DNA of 64,000 nucleotides from Bradyrhizobium cajani (GCF_009759665.1 NZ_WQNE01000013.1:120965-184964), one strand, 5' to 3'. Counted from the first letter of the stretch, positions 25,477-35,205 are shown. Notes: generated by a model from the letters alone, not told the origin. Translations and numbers: made by a program.

Positions 25477-26805
25477 CTAGCGAGGCAGCGGCGTAGAGCC
25501 GAACGCGCTTCCAGTCGCCAGAGCAAAAGCGTTGGAGGCTACGCTCGTGGTCACGCCGGCTCTGGACTCGCCATTCTGCTTGTGCGAGCCGGACCGTGCG
25601 TTTCCGCCAAGCCGTGCGGGTTTGACCGGATAGGAGGCGACGAGCCGGCCCGCACGTCGGGCGTAGACCGGGCCAAGCCCTCCGAACCGCCGGTTTCCGT
25701 CGCGCGCGATCATCTCCTCGTCGGAATCCGGTCGATAGATAATGCCGCAATTGCCGACCTGCGTGGCCGGAGCGCGGTAACCCAGCGGATTGCCGTCATT
25801 GTATGTGAGATCGGCAAGGTTGGTCGCAAGCAACTCCATCCCGTGCAAGCCAACCGCCGAGCCTCGCGCCGCCTTGACCTCGACCGTCCGCACCTGCGGA
25901 TTGCAGCGCGAGCTCGACCGCGGATATTCCTGAACGGCCGCGCGGGCATATGACAGGACTTCGCCGCTTTCATAGACACGATCGATGACGAGACCCTGGG
26001 CGTTCTCGGCCAGAAGCGCTTTGTTGACGAGGTGTGCACCAGTCACGGGAGACGGATCGAATGCAAGCACCTTGGCGATCCGAGGGCCCCGCGACTTGGT
26101 TGCGAGCGCGACAAACTGCGCCAGACCGGCGCCAAGGGAATGCCCCGTCGAAACGATCTGCGGCTTCCTGCCAGCCCGCCTGTAGCAATCCAGGCTTTGG
26201 ATCTGCTTCATGATCGTATCGATATTGCGCTGCAATTGCTTGTAGTAGTCGTCGTAGGGCGAACCGAACCGGCTGAAATTCGAGAACCAGTCGCCGCCGG
26301 ACAGGCCCATCGTGCCCCGAAAGGCAATGCTCACTTCGCTGCAGGCGCCGCGCGCAGCGGTACGGGTTCGCGCCCATACCTGGTAGGTCGGACCGCTGCC
26401 GAAATCCCAGCCGCGCTTCTCGTAGGCCGCCTTGCAGGCATCGGTCCACTCGATGCAATCCAGATAGGCATCGCTCCCGAATTGATATCGCCATGGCTTG
26501 AATATCTTGCGGGCGTGCCCTCTGAGGTCCTCCTGCGAGGCGGGGATCGCACTCTGCACGGCGTAATCGACTTCCCCGCCGAGGCCTGCGTCGCGCATGG
26601 CGTTCAGGGTGCCGACCGGATTGTAGGCCGTGGAGGCCTGGATGGCATACGGCAAGTAGTAGTCGGCATATCTGTAGACATAGGCTGCCAGGATGTCGGG
26701 ATCAGTGCTGGAATTGGATTGAGCAACGGCAATCTGAACGGCGGAAAGCCAGAACGCGACCGCGCTCACGAGAATGATCGGCAATGCTGGAAAACGGAGC
26801 CGCAT
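25477..26805 (-). CDS. Secreted lipase-like alpha/beta hydrolase (class 3 lipase fold)
   Basis: 442-residue protein with a signal peptide (MRLRFPALPIILVSAVAFWLS and on to AVAQ, cleavage near residue 29). The nucleophile elbow is STGHSLGAGLAQFVAL near residue 215, and a preceding VSIAFRGTMGLSGGDW is the class 3 lipase oxyanion region (FRGT). The C-terminal 70 residues are low-complexity and basic. It probably acts on lipids or esters in the periplasm or outside. The ATG at 26803-26805 gives the cleanest signal peptide. Neighbours are unrelated. Confidence 0.75.
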   Translation of the reverse strand: MRLRFPALPIILVSAVAFWLSAVQIAVAQSNSSTDPDILAAYVYRYADYYLPYAIQASTAYNPVGTLNAMRDAGLGGEVDYAVQSAIPASQEDLRGHARKIFKPWRYQFGSDAYLDCIEWTDACKAAYEKRGWDFGSGPTYQVWARTRTAARGACSEVSIAFRGTMGLSGGDWFSNFSRFGSPYDDYYKQLQRNIDTIMKQIQSLDCYRRAGRKPQIVSTGHSLGAGLAQFVALATKSRGPRIAKVLAFDPSPVTGAHLVNKALLAENAQGLVIDRVYESGEVLSYARAAVQEYPRSSSRCNPQVRTVEVKAARGSAVGLHGMELLATNLADLTYNDGNPLGYRAPATQVGNCGIIYRPDSDEEMIARDGNRRFGGLGPVYARRAGRLVASYPVKPARLGGNARSGSHKQNGESRAGVTTSVASNAFALATGSAFGSTPLPR

Positions 26806-26912
26806 CGCAACATCTCCAAACATATAAATAACAATCTATGGATGCATGAGACCACACCCGCCCCTTCTTGACAATAACGAGGGACGGCCGGCGGAAGGTG
26901 TCGGCACTGACC

Positions 26913-27527
26913 TCAATGCAACGGACGGGGCGCCGCAGACCTCCTCGCGCGCAGCTCGATGGCTGTGGCGATGATCAGGTACAGGACGAAGATGCCGATC
27001 GCGATCGGAGCACCTTCGAGGATCCTCCAGCCCAGGCGAACCACCGCATGGGCGATGTCGCCCACGTCACCGCCATAGACGAGGCAATCGCCGACGCTGC
27101 CTTCGTTCGGGGAGCATTTGGGATTGACGAGATGGCTGATCGAGAGCATCGGGCCGAAATAGGGAACGAATGCGCAGGTCAGGCTGACGGCAAATGCCAG
27201 CAGCAATCGGCTCCATAGCCGACGCCATCCCAGCGTGATCAGCCAGCAGCACGATGCCAGCCAGATTGCTGCCAGCCCGTCACCGAAACGAGAGCCGACC
27301 AGGAAGGCCGCCTCCAGCGCGCGACGAATGATTTCGGCGGCGGACGGTCCGAAGGGACAGGCGGTGTCGCCGCTGGGACGGCATCCCAAAAGTCCGGCGA
27401 ACAGGGAGGTCAGCAATATGACCAGTTCGGGGAGAAAAGGGACCGCAACGAGCGCCAACAATGCCACTCTCCAGCGCAGATGATGCGATTTCCCGTCCGA
27501 TCCTGACATCATGCTGGCGCGGGTCAT
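26913..27527 (-). CDS. Hypothetical membrane protein
   Basis: 204-residue protein of unknown function with four likely membrane helices (RVALLALVAVPFLPELVIL, an AIWLASCCWLITL segment, LLLAFAVSLTCAFVPYF, and GIFVLYLIIATAIEL near the C-terminus). A loop carries Cys residues in CRPSGDTACPFGP and KCSPNEGSVGDCLVYG that could form disulphides on the periplasmic side. The start at 27525-27527 is a choice among several in-frame ATGs (27587 is the longest). No functional neighbour. Confidence 0.55.
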   Translation of the reverse strand: MTRASMMSGSDGKSHHLRWRVALLALVAVPFLPELVILLTSLFAGLLGCRPSGDTACPFGPSAAEIIRRALEAAFLVGSRFGDGLAAIWLASCCWLITLGWRRLWSRLLLAFAVSLTCAFVPYFGPMLSISHLVNPKCSPNEGSVGDCLVYGGDVGDIAHAVVRLGWRILEGAPIAIGIFVLYLIIATAIELRARRSAAPRPLH

Positions 27528-27779
27528 CCCCCAATGATCTTCCGCGAAAACTCCGATCCTACTACCTCTGATAACAATCACCTGCAATCGGCATCGTGGC
27601 GATCCGCATCACACACCTCCGTACCGCCCTCTCTCACACCCCCGTGAGGAGACTTCGTGCGGTCCGTTCCGACGAAACGCCGGCGCACGATCACGAAACC
27701 ACTTTGCTCACGGCGCGAAAATCCCTTGAAAAACGGCGCCTCCATGATGAGGGCATGTGATCAACAGTGGAGTTCGATC
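27528..27779. other. Intergenic region upstream of small ORFs
   Basis: About 250 bp with no recognised gene. It holds the divergent promoters of the hypothetical membrane protein and of the two small plus-strand ORFs that follow. No repeat or clear operator was seen. Confidence 0.4.
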
Positions 27780-27866
27780 ATGTGGGGTCAATTGTTCAGC
27801 CTGATCTATCGCTTGTCCTGCCGGACCACCCTGATTGAAATCGGCACGCACCGGCTGGCGCGCTAG
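27780..27866 (+). CDS. Possible 28-residue small protein
   Basis: ATG preceded by GTGGAG with about seven bases between, then 28 codons (MWGQLFSLIYRLSCRTTLIE and a basic tail) ending in TAG. The sequence is amphipathic and basic, like many Bradyrhizobium microproteins. Evidence is only the ribosome site and the frame, so it may be spurious. Confidence 0.3.
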   Translation: MWGQLFSLIYRLSCRTTLIEIGTHRLAR

Positions 27867-27910
27867 CGGCAGGTGCGATTTGGGTAAGCCAAATTGACCA
27901 GTCAACGGGA

Positions 27911-28249
27911 ATGGCCATGCGCAAGCTGATCCTGATCGCCGCGGTGGCGCTGCTCGCAACCCAGGCCCATGCCGGCTCGCGGAGCCTGAGCCTTGCGGCG
28001 ACCAACGCCAGCCAGCAGGCGACCGACCAACCGGCCGCACCAGCGGCCGGCGCCGCGGCGCAGCCGGCGGCAGCGGCACAGCCGGCGACGACGCAGACGG
28101 CAACCCTACCCCCCAACGGGACGACGCCGCCTGCGGCCACGACGGCTCCAGCCGCACCGGCCCAAGCCGCGGTCAAGCCGAAGCGCCGCACACCTTCGAT
28201 CGAGACCCGCGTGGTCCGCGAGCTGGACCGCCACGGGATCTATTGGTGA
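27911..28249 (+). CDS. Small secreted Ala/Pro/Gln-rich protein
   Basis: 112-residue protein with a signal peptide (MRKLILIAAVALLATQAHA from the second Met), then a low-complexity middle of Ala, Pro, Gln and Thr (about residues 37-90), and a basic, structured-looking C-terminus ending RTPSIETRVVRELDRHGIYW. The conserved-looking tail suggests it is a real protein. ATG at 27917 is an equally likely start. Function unknown; the low-complexity part could span the periplasm. Confidence 0.65.
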   Translation: MAMRKLILIAAVALLATQAHAGSRSLSLAATNASQQATDQPAAPAAGAAAQPAAAAQPATTQTATLPPNGTTPPAATTAPAAPAQAAVKPKRRTPSIETRVVRELDRHGIYW

Positions 28250-28295
28250 TTGGCGCGGACCGCCTGCTCGGCCAGCCCGCGCCTCGGGAAGACAT

Positions 28296-30590
28296 TCACC
28301 AGCGATAGCCGAGCGTTGCAATGACGGTCAGCGGCGCGCCGCGATAGCAATATCCGACCTGGCACGTCGTGTAGTGCAGATTGAACAGGTTCTTGGCGTT
28401 GACCTGGAACTGAAGACCCTTCAGCTCCTTTGCCGCCTGGCCAAAATCATATTTCAGCGCCGCGTCGACCAGTGTCACCGAGCTGTTCTTGAAGGTGTTC
28501 GCATCGTCGCCGTAGCTCCAGGACATGTAACGCATGCCGCCACCGACGCTCAGTCCCGCGAACGGGCCGGCCAGCGGCAGGGCATAATTGCCCCAGAGCG
28601 TTGCGGTGTGCGGAGGATTGCCTGACGGAAACTTGCCGACCAGCGAGCTGTCTCCGGCCTGCTTGGTGACCATGTCGAGATAGGTGTACGACGAGGTGAT
28701 GTCGAAACCGCCGCCGAGGCTCGCGAGCCCCTGCAATTCGAAACCGCGGCTTTGGATCTCGCCGCGCTGGACCGTGACGCCCGTCCCCGTCGTCACCAGG
28801 CCGCCGTCCTGGGTCAGGTCGAACACCGCCGCGGTGATGAAGCTCCTCGTCCCCGGCGGCTGATACTTCACGCCGATCTCGGTCTGCTTGCCGGTGGTCG
28901 GCTTGAAGAAGGCGCCCGAGGGATCGACGCCGAGATTGGGAAAGAACGACGTCGAATAGGCGACGTAGGGCGCCACGCCGGAATCGAACACATAGGTCAG
29001 ACCGGCCCGCCCGCTATAGGCCTGATCGGACTGCTGCTGCCGGGTCAACGCGAACAGATCCTCACCGGTGGTGCGGACCCAGTCGCTGCGTCCGCTCAGC
29101 GTCAGGATCCAGTGATCGAGCCTGGCCTGGTCCTGAACATAGACGCCGGACTGGGTCTGGCGCTGCGCCGTCGAGGACGAGATCGTGGGATCGGGAATGG
29201 ATTCGGGCGCGTAGACCGGCGCGGCCAGATTGAGATCGGAGACACCGAAGCCGAACCCCTGCTTGTCGGTGAACTTCGACGCGGTGTAGTCAGTGCCGAC
29301 CAGGAGCGTGTGCTGCACCGGCCCGGTCGCCAGCTTGGCCTCCACCTGGTTGTCCATGATGGCCGATTGCAGCGTATCGTGGACATAGCCGGTATAGCGC
29401 GACACGACATTGCCCACGGGCGCGCCGAGAAAGCCGACATAGCGGGTGACCGCGTCGAGATCGACGTAGCGGAATTTCTGGCGGACGGTCACGGCGTTGT
29501 TGAACGCGTGCTCGAACAAATAGCCGACGCGGCCCTGCTCCTGATCGAGCGAATTGTAGGACGGACTGCCGGTGAAGATGTCCGTGGTGGTGCCGGTGCC
29601 CGATGAATAGGTGAACATTGAGCCCGGCGTCTTCGATTTCTGGTAGGCGCCGAGAAGCGTGAGGGTCGTCGACTGATCCGGCTTCCAGGTGACGGCGGGA
29701 GCGACGTAGACGCGATTGTCCTTGCCGCCGGGCACGAACACGTCCGCGTCGCGCACCACGCCGGTCAACCGATAGGAAAATTGACCGTTGGCGTCGACCG
29801 GCCCCGAAAGATCGAAATTGCCCTGAACGCGATCGCGGTCGCCGAACAGCGTCTGCACCTCGTGAAACGGCTGGCTGGTCGGCAGCTTGCTCTGGAGGTC
29901 GATCAATCCGCCGGGCGAGCCGAGGCCATAGAGTGCCGAGCTCGGCCCGCGGACCACGGCGATGCTGTCGACGCCATAGGGCTCGGTCTTGAACACGCCG
30001 AGACCGGCTCCGACGAGACGCAAGCCGTCGAGATAGATGCCGTTGTAGGTGATGTCGAAGCCGCGGATCGAGATGGCATCGAAGCGCGGATCGTAGCCGG
30101 AGGCATCGATGCGCACGCCCGGTTCATAGCCGACTGCCTCGGTCAGGGTCTGCACCGCGCGATCGTTGAGCTCCTTGCGCGTCACGACCGAGATCGACTG
30201 CGGCGTCTCGAGCAATGGCGTGTTGGTCTTCGTGCCCGCGGAACTGCCGCTCGCAACATAGCTGTTCTCGCTGGACGTGTTGCCGCTGGCGGCGCCGGGC
30301 TCGCGCAGGCCTGGGTTGCTGGCTTGCGTGGACCCGGAATTGCGCTGCGCCGCGACGCGGCCGCGCTGCGCCTGTGACGCGCGCTGAACGGACTGGGCGC
30401 GCGGACGCGCCTGGTTCGGTGCTTCCACCGTGACGGGAGGCAATGTCCCCGCCGTCGCCCCCGAACTGGTCCCGGCGACCTGTGCGGCGGACGGCGCCAC
30501 GTGCAGCACCACTCCCAAGCCAGCCACGCCCAGGCCAGCCTTCATCATCCGTTCCCAGCCGAGCGTCTGCCCGTCGTTGCGCCTCATCAT
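28296..30590 (-). CDS. TonB-dependent siderophore receptor (FhuA/FecA-like)
   Basis: 764-residue outer-membrane receptor. After a signal peptide (ending near PSAAQ) comes a low-complexity, Arg/Ser-rich linker (residues about 45-115), then the plug with PQSISVVTRKELNDRAVQTL and GFDITYNGIYLDGLRL, VVRGPSSALYGLGSPGGLI, then a 22-strand type barrel. The last strand ends VIATLGYRW with the terminal aromatic residue needed for BAM. The plug style (PQSISVVTR, GSPGGLI) is that of hydroxamate-siderophore receptors such as ferrichrome. It lies 107 bp downstream of an AraC regulator. Confidence 0.92.
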   Translation of the reverse strand: MMRRNDGQTLGWERMMKAGLGVAGLGVVLHVAPSAAQVAGTSSGATAGTLPPVTVEAPNQARPRAQSVQRASQAQRGRVAAQRNSGSTQASNPGLREPGAASGNTSSENSYVASGSSAGTKTNTPLLETPQSISVVTRKELNDRAVQTLTEAVGYEPGVRIDASGYDPRFDAISIRGFDITYNGIYLDGLRLVGAGLGVFKTEPYGVDSIAVVRGPSSALYGLGSPGGLIDLQSKLPTSQPFHEVQTLFGDRDRVQGNFDLSGPVDANGQFSYRLTGVVRDADVFVPGGKDNRVYVAPAVTWKPDQSTTLTLLGAYQKSKTPGSMFTYSSGTGTTTDIFTGSPSYNSLDQEQGRVGYLFEHAFNNAVTVRQKFRYVDLDAVTRYVGFLGAPVGNVVSRYTGYVHDTLQSAIMDNQVEAKLATGPVQHTLLVGTDYTASKFTDKQGFGFGVSDLNLAAPVYAPESIPDPTISSSTAQRQTQSGVYVQDQARLDHWILTLSGRSDWVRTTGEDLFALTRQQQSDQAYSGRAGLTYVFDSGVAPYVAYSTSFFPNLGVDPSGAFFKPTTGKQTEIGVKYQPPGTRSFITAAVFDLTQDGGLVTTGTGVTVQRGEIQSRGFELQGLASLGGGFDITSSYTYLDMVTKQAGDSSLVGKFPSGNPPHTATLWGNYALPLAGPFAGLSVGGGMRYMSWSYGDDANTFKNSSVTLVDAALKYDFGQAAKELKGLQFQVNAKNLFNLHYTTCQVGYCYRGAPLTVIATLGYRW

Positions 30591-30697
30591 CTTCCCCGAG
30601 TTCCATGTTCGAACAGCCGGGGAGTAACCAAATCCGGACGCCTGCCGCCTTTGCGCGCGCGCAAATCACCTTTGATTCCACGTTGAGGCTTTCGAGT

Positions 30698-31585
30698 TTA
30701 CTGGCAGCGGCTCGGCGAATGGCCGAAGCGTCTGCGGAAAGCCGTGGCGAAATTTGCCGGGTGGGCATAGCCGACCCGATAGGCCGCCTCGGTGACCGAC
30801 AAGCGCTGATGAATCAGAAGGGCACGTGCGGCATCAAGCCGCTGGCCCCTCAAATAGTCGATCGCGCTTTCGCCATACGCCATCTGGAATTTCTGGTTGA
30901 AGGACCGGCGGCTCAGCCCGGCATTGCGCGCCAGCTCGTCGATGCTCCAGGGATAGGCGAGGTCGGCGTCGATCCGCTCCTTGACCGATTGCAGGCGCAT
31001 CCTCTGGAGATCGGAAGTCGGATCGACCGAAATCCGGCCATGTTCGCCGAACAAGGCGTGCACGACGATCTCGGCGGCATGGGCCGACAGCAACAGCTGC
31101 GCGGCGCTTCCGGCGACCGGCGGCGAGAACATTTCTGCTGCGACAGCCTGGATGCGCGGCGACGCCTTCAGGGAGACGACGGTCGCGCCCGACTCGTTGC
31201 TCTCGAACAGCGCCCGAAATGCGTCCCCGAGTCCAAGTTCATCGATCGAGGCCTCTGGGAGCGCGAGGCCTATCGCGGAATGCCCATGACGTCGAACAGA
31301 GCGCCCCACAGCGGTGGCTTCGCGCACGGCAATTGCCGTCATCTGCGTTTCGCCGCCGGCTGCGCGCGTCAGAACGCCGCGGCCCGCACCGTCGTCGAAC
31401 GCAACCGAGATGAACAGGCCCGGCAACGCCATTACAGGCCCGTCGGCATCGGCCTGAAACTCGCCTCTGACGAACACGCAGCCCGGGAAATCCAGCCATT
31501 GGGCCGCTGTCGAAGCCTCTCGCTGTGCGGAACCGATGATGTCGTCTTGAGGCCGTCCAACAATCTGATCGTAAAAGTCCCGCAT
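30698..31585 (-). CDS. AraC-family regulator of the siderophore receptor
   Basis: 295-residue regulator with a variable N-terminal ligand domain and a C-terminal AraC DNA-binding domain (residues about 200-293): IDADLAYPWSIDELARNAGLS is the first helix-turn-helix and LSVTEAAYRVGYAHPANFATAFRRRFG the second (shown in pieces: VTEAAYRVGYAHPANF). It resembles PchR-type regulators that activate a receptor gene when the iron-siderophore is present. It is directly upstream of the receptor on the same strand. Confidence 0.88.
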   Translation of the reverse strand: MRDFYDQIVGRPQDDIIGSAQREASTAAQWLDFPGCVFVRGEFQADADGPVMALPGLFISVAFDDGAGRGVLTRAAGGETQMTAIAVREATAVGRSVRRHGHSAIGLALPEASIDELGLGDAFRALFESNESGATVVSLKASPRIQAVAAEMFSPPVAGSAAQLLLSAHAAEIVVHALFGEHGRISVDPTSDLQRMRLQSVKERIDADLAYPWSIDELARNAGLSRRSFNQKFQMAYGESAIDYLRGQRLDAARALLIHQRLSVTEAAYRVGYAHPANFATAFRRRFGHSPSRCQ

Positions 31586-31737
31586 CGCATCCGCTTACGC
31601 GCGCGACCTTGACCGCTGGCCACTGCGCGCTCAAGACCTCGGCGCGCAGTTTGGAGGATTTCGAATCTGGATTTGCTCGAAGAGTCGGGCGTGGCGAAAT
31701 CGGCACGAACGATGCTGCGAACGGGCCCAAGCCCGCT

Positions 31738-32451
31738 TCAGATTCCCAGATATTTATGCTGGAGATCCGGCTCGGCCATCAGCTCGTCGGAGGTGCCGCT
31801 CCACACCGTCTTGCCGCGCTCGATGATGTAGTGGCGATCGCAGATACGAGCGAGGTGATCGACGTTCTTGTCGACGACCAGGATCGACTGTCCCCGGCTC
31901 TTGAGCAGCGACAGGCAGTTCCAGATCTCTTCGCGGATCAGCGGCGCGAGGCCCTCGGTCGCTTCATCCAAAATGAGCAGCTTCGGGTTGGTCATCAGCG
32001 CGCGGCCGATCGCGAGCATCTGCTGCTCGCCGCCGGAGAGCTGGTTGCCCATGTTGGCGGCGCGCTCGGCGAGGCGCGGAAACAGCACGTAGATCGCGGC
32101 CAGCGTCCAGGGATTGGGACTGCCGAAGCGATCGGCGGCGGCCGCGACCAGGTTCTCGCGCACGGTGAGGTTCGGGAAGATCTGGCGTCCCTCAGGCACG
32201 AGACCAACGCCGAGTTTCGCGATCCGGTACGAGGGAAGCTGCCGCACCTCGGCGCCCGCAAAACGGATCGCGCCTGCACGCGCCGGCGTCAGGCCCATGA
32301 TGGAGCGGATGGTGGTGGTCTTGCCCATGCCGTTGCGGCCCATCAGCGAGACCATCTCGCCCGGCTTGATCGCCAGCGACAGGCCGAACAGCACCTGGGA
32401 CAGGCCGTAGCAGGTCTCGATGCCGTCGACGTCCAGCAGCGTGTCAGCCAT
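31738..32451 (-). CDS. livF: Liv-type ABC transporter ATPase (LivF-like), probable aromatic-acid uptake
   Basis: 237-residue ABC ATPase with Walker A GRNGMGKTT (about 38-46), signature LSGGEQQMLAIGRAL near 135-150 and Walker B LLILDEATEGLAP near 156. LivF proteins pair with LivG. It ends a four-gene operon (livH-livM-livG-livF) that has no binding protein beside it. A BoxR-like site before the operon points to benzoate or a related acid rather than branched-chain amino acids; that is inference. Confidence 0.92.
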   Translation of the reverse strand: MADTLLDVDGIETCYGLSQVLFGLSLAIKPGEMVSLMGRNGMGKTTTIRSIMGLTPARAGAIRFAGAEVRQLPSYRIAKLGVGLVPEGRQIFPNLTVRENLVAAAADRFGSPNPWTLAAIYVLFPRLAERAANMGNQLSGGEQQMLAIGRALMTNPKLLILDEATEGLAPLIREEIWNCLSLLKSRGQSILVVDKNVDHLARICDRHYIIERGKTVWSGTSDELMAEPDLQHKYLGI

Positions 32452-33211
32452 GATGCGTCACCACATGCTGATCGCCGAGATAGGCGCGCTTGACGTCCTC
32501 GTTCTGGCGGATCGCGGCGGGGTCGCCGGAGGCGATGACGCGACCATAGACCAGCACCGAGATGCGGTCGGCGAGTGCGAACACCGCCGGCATGTCGTGC
32601 TCGACCAGCACGATGGAAACTTCCTTCCGCAGCTCCTGGAGCAGCTTCACCATGCGCTGGGACTCGGTGACGCCGAGACCGGCCATCGGCTCGTCCAGCA
32701 ACAGCAGCTTCGGCTTGCTCGCGAGCGCGACCGCCAGCTCGATCTGGCGGCGCTCGCCATGGCTGAGCCTGGACACCACGACGTCGGCGCGATCGGCAAG
32801 GCCGACGCGGTCGAGCGCGGCATGCGCGGCATCGCGCAGGCCCTTCTCCTTGCGCGCATTGGCGAAGAAGCGGAACGACGTGCCGGCATGCGCCTGCGCC
32901 GCCAGCGCGACATTGTCGGCGGCCGTGAAGTCGAGCAGCAGCGAGGTGATCTGGAACGAGCGGGCAAGGCCAAGCGCACAGCGGCGATAGGCCGGCAGAT
33001 AAGTGATGTCGCGCCCGGCCAGCGAGACGCTGCCGGAATGCGGCTCGAGATGCCCGGTGAGCTGGCTGATCAGCGTGGTCTTGCCGGCGCCGTTCGGGCC
33101 GATGATGGCATGCAGCTCGCCGGCCGCGACGTCGAGCGAGACGTTGTCGGTTGCGATGATGCCGCCGAAGCGGCGCACCAGCTTTTCGACGCGGAGCAAG
33201 GGTTCAGCCAC
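32444..33211 (-). CDS. livG: Liv-type ABC transporter ATPase (LivG-like)
   Basis: 255-residue ABC ATPase with Walker A GPNGAGKTT (about 38-46), the family stretch LGLARSFQITSLLLDFTAADNVALA, signature LSHGERRQIELAVALASKP and Walker B LLLLDEPMAGLG. The LSHGE rather than LSGGQ signature is normal for LivG. It overlaps livM by 8 bp and livF by 8 bp, so the four proteins are made from one coupled message. Confidence 0.92.
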   Translation of the reverse strand: MAEPLLRVEKLVRRFGGIIATDNVSLDVAAGELHAIIGPNGAGKTTLISQLTGHLEPHSGSVSLAGRDITYLPAYRRCALGLARSFQITSLLLDFTAADNVALAAQAHAGTSFRFFANARKEKGLRDAAHAALDRVGLADRADVVVSRLSHGERRQIELAVALASKPKLLLLDEPMAGLGVTESQRMVKLLQELRKEVSIVLVEHDMPAVFALADRISVLVYGRVIASGDPAAIRQNEDVKRAYLGDQHVVTHHG

Positions 33212-34148
33212 GGCCAGACCTTCCCAGTGACCCCATGATGCCGCCGCGGCCGAACAGCACGATCAGCAGCAACAGCGGGCCCATGATCAGCGCCCAGTAT
33301 TCGGTGATCTGCGACAGGAACTCCTCCAGCAGCAGGAACACCACCGCGCCGATCACCGGGCCGAACAGCGTGCCCATGCCGCCCAGGATCACCATCACCA
33401 TGAGGTCGCCGGAACGGGTCCAGTACATCACGGCCGGGCTGACGAAATCGGTGTTGTTGGCGAGCAGCGCGCCGGCGAGGCCGCACATCGTGCCCGAGAT
33501 GACGAAGCAGACGAGCTGATAGCGCTTTGCCGGAAAGCCGATCGCCTGCATGCGCTGCTCGTTGGAGCGCAGGCCCTGCACGACGAGGCCGAAGCGCGAA
33601 TTGACGATGCGCCAGATCAGGAAGACGACGCCGAGCAGGCAGGCGAGGCAGAAATAGTAGAACTGCACGCGGTCGCCGAGATTGACCAGCCCGGAGAAGT
33701 CGCTGCGCTTGTAGACGGTGAGGCCGTCATCGCCGCCGTAGCGCGCGAGCCCCGAGGCGACGTAATAGGCCATCTGCGCGAAGGCCAGTGTGATCATGAT
33801 GAAATAGACGCCGCGGGTGCGGAGCGAGAGCGCGCCGATCACCAGCGCGTAAATCGCGGACGCCGCCAGTGCCACCGGAAACTGGATGAAGCCGCTTCCG
33901 ACGCCTTCCTGCGCCAGGATGCCGACGGCGTAGCCGCCGATGCCGAGATAGGCGGCGTGGCCGAAGCTCGTCATGCCGCCATAGCCCATGATGAGGTTGA
34001 GGCTCGCGGCGGCCAGCGCCAGGATGACGATGCGGGTGAACAGCGTCAGGATGAAGATGTTGCCGGTCAGATGCGAATACAGCGGCAGCAGCACGAGGCC
34101 CGCCAGCATCAGGGCCGTGACGACCTTGCTCACAGTGAAAGTCTTCAT
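33204..34148 (-). CDS. livM: Liv-type ABC transporter permease (LivM-like)
   Basis: 314-residue permease with about eight hydrophobic segments. The LivM hallmarks are AAASLNLIMGYGGMTSFGHAAYLG (in pieces: LNLIMGYGGMTSFGHAAYLG, residues about 49-68) and LRSNEQRMQAIGFPAKRYQ, the cytoplasmic coupling loop, near 235-253. It forms the channel with LivH. It overlaps both neighbours. Confidence 0.92.
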   Translation of the reverse strand: MKTFTVSKVVTALMLAGLVLLPLYSHLTGNIFILTLFTRIVILALAAASLNLIMGYGGMTSFGHAAYLGIGGYAVGILAQEGVGSGFIQFPVALAASAIYALVIGALSLRTRGVYFIMITLAFAQMAYYVASGLARYGGDDGLTVYKRSDFSGLVNLGDRVQFYYFCLACLLGVVFLIWRIVNSRFGLVVQGLRSNEQRMQAIGFPAKRYQLVCFVISGTMCGLAGALLANNTDFVSPAVMYWTRSGDLMVMVILGGMGTLFGPVIGAVVFLLLEEFLSQITEYWALIMGPLLLLIVLFGRGGIMGSLGRSGRG

Positions 34149-35062
34149 CGACGGCTGGCCGGAAACAGCCCCTCCGGCCGCACCACCAGCACGATCGCCA
34201 TCAAGAGATAGATCAACATGGACGACAGCGCGGGCGCGGCGGTGGAGGCGGCGGCGCCGCTCAGGACCTGCCGCAGCAGATTGGGCAGGAAGGCGCGGCC
34301 GAGCGTGTCGATCATGCCGACGAAGATCGCGGCCAGGAACGCGCCGCGGATCGAGCCGATGCCGCCGATCACGATGATGACGAAGGCGAGGATCAGGATG
34401 TTCTCGCCCATGCCGATCTGCACGGTGAGGATCGGCGCCTGCATCAGGCCGGCAAGGCCGGCGAGCGCGGCCCCCAGACCGAACACCAGCGTGTAGAGCA
34501 GCTTGATGTTGATGCCGAGCGCGCCGATCATCTCGCGGTTGGAGGCGCCGGCCCGGATCAGCATGCCGATGCGCGTGCGCATCACGCCGAGATAGAGCAG
34601 CAGCGCGACCAGCAGCGCCACCACGATGATGGCGAGGCGATAGGCGGGATAATAGATGCCGGGCAGGATCGGCACCGGCACGGTGAGCCAGGCCGGCAGC
34701 GGCAGCGCCAGTCCCGCCGGGCCCCAGATCAGCCGCACCGCTTCGTTGAAGAACAGGATCAGGCCGAAGGTCGCGAGCACGTGGTCGAGATGGTCTCGCC
34801 CATAGAGATGCCGCAGCGCCGTCATCTCGAGCACGATGCCGAGCACGAGCGTCGCGCCGAGCGCCATCAGCGCACCGAGCAGGAAGCTCCCGGTCCAGGC
34901 CACGAAGGTCGCGGCGAAATAGGCGCCCATCATGTAGAGCGAGCCGTGCGCGAGGTTGACGAGATCCATGATCCCGAACACCAGCGTCAGGCCGGCGGCG
35001 AGCAGGAACAGGAGCAGGCCGAACTGCAATCCGTTCAGGAACTGTTCGACGACAAGCAGCAT
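34145..35062 (-). CDS. livH: Liv-type ABC transporter permease (LivH-like), first gene of the operon
   Basis: 305-residue permease. Typical LivH features are GLTLVFGIMDLVNLAHGSLYM (in pieces: TLVFGIMDLVNLAHGSLYM, residues about 26-44) and the coupling loop GASNREMIGALGINI near 172-186. It overlaps livM by 4 bp. Upstream lies a 386-bp non-coding stretch with the TGCA element at 35206-35219, about 144 bp before this start. Confidence 0.92.
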   Translation of the reverse strand: MLLVVEQFLNGLQFGLLLFLLAAGLTLVFGIMDLVNLAHGSLYMMGAYFAATFVAWTGSFLLGALMALGATLVLGIVLEMTALRHLYGRDHLDHVLATFGLILFFNEAVRLIWGPAGLALPLPAWLTVPVPILPGIYYPAYRLAIIVVALLVALLLYLGVMRTRIGMLIRAGASNREMIGALGINIKLLYTLVFGLGAALAGLAGLMQAPILTVQIGMGENILILAFVIIVIGGIGSIRGAFLAAIFVGMIDTLGRAFLPNLLRQVLSGAAASTAAPALSSMLIYLLMAIVLVVRPEGLFPASRR

Positions 35063-35205
35063 CAGAACTCTTTCAGGCGCACGCGGTGTCGCGCCGATGT
35101 TCGAACACGGTCGCCATCAGTGAAAGAGCTCCCCCTGCCTGTTCAAGGCCGAAAAATGGGTAATGGCAGTATCGTTCCGAGGCAAGAGCGATTTGACGCC
35201 AAAGA

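Noticed and set aside
28752..29606. Long plus-strand frame opposite the siderophore receptor
   Set aside because: Shadow of the receptor gene; no conserved motif, His/Arg/Gly-rich.
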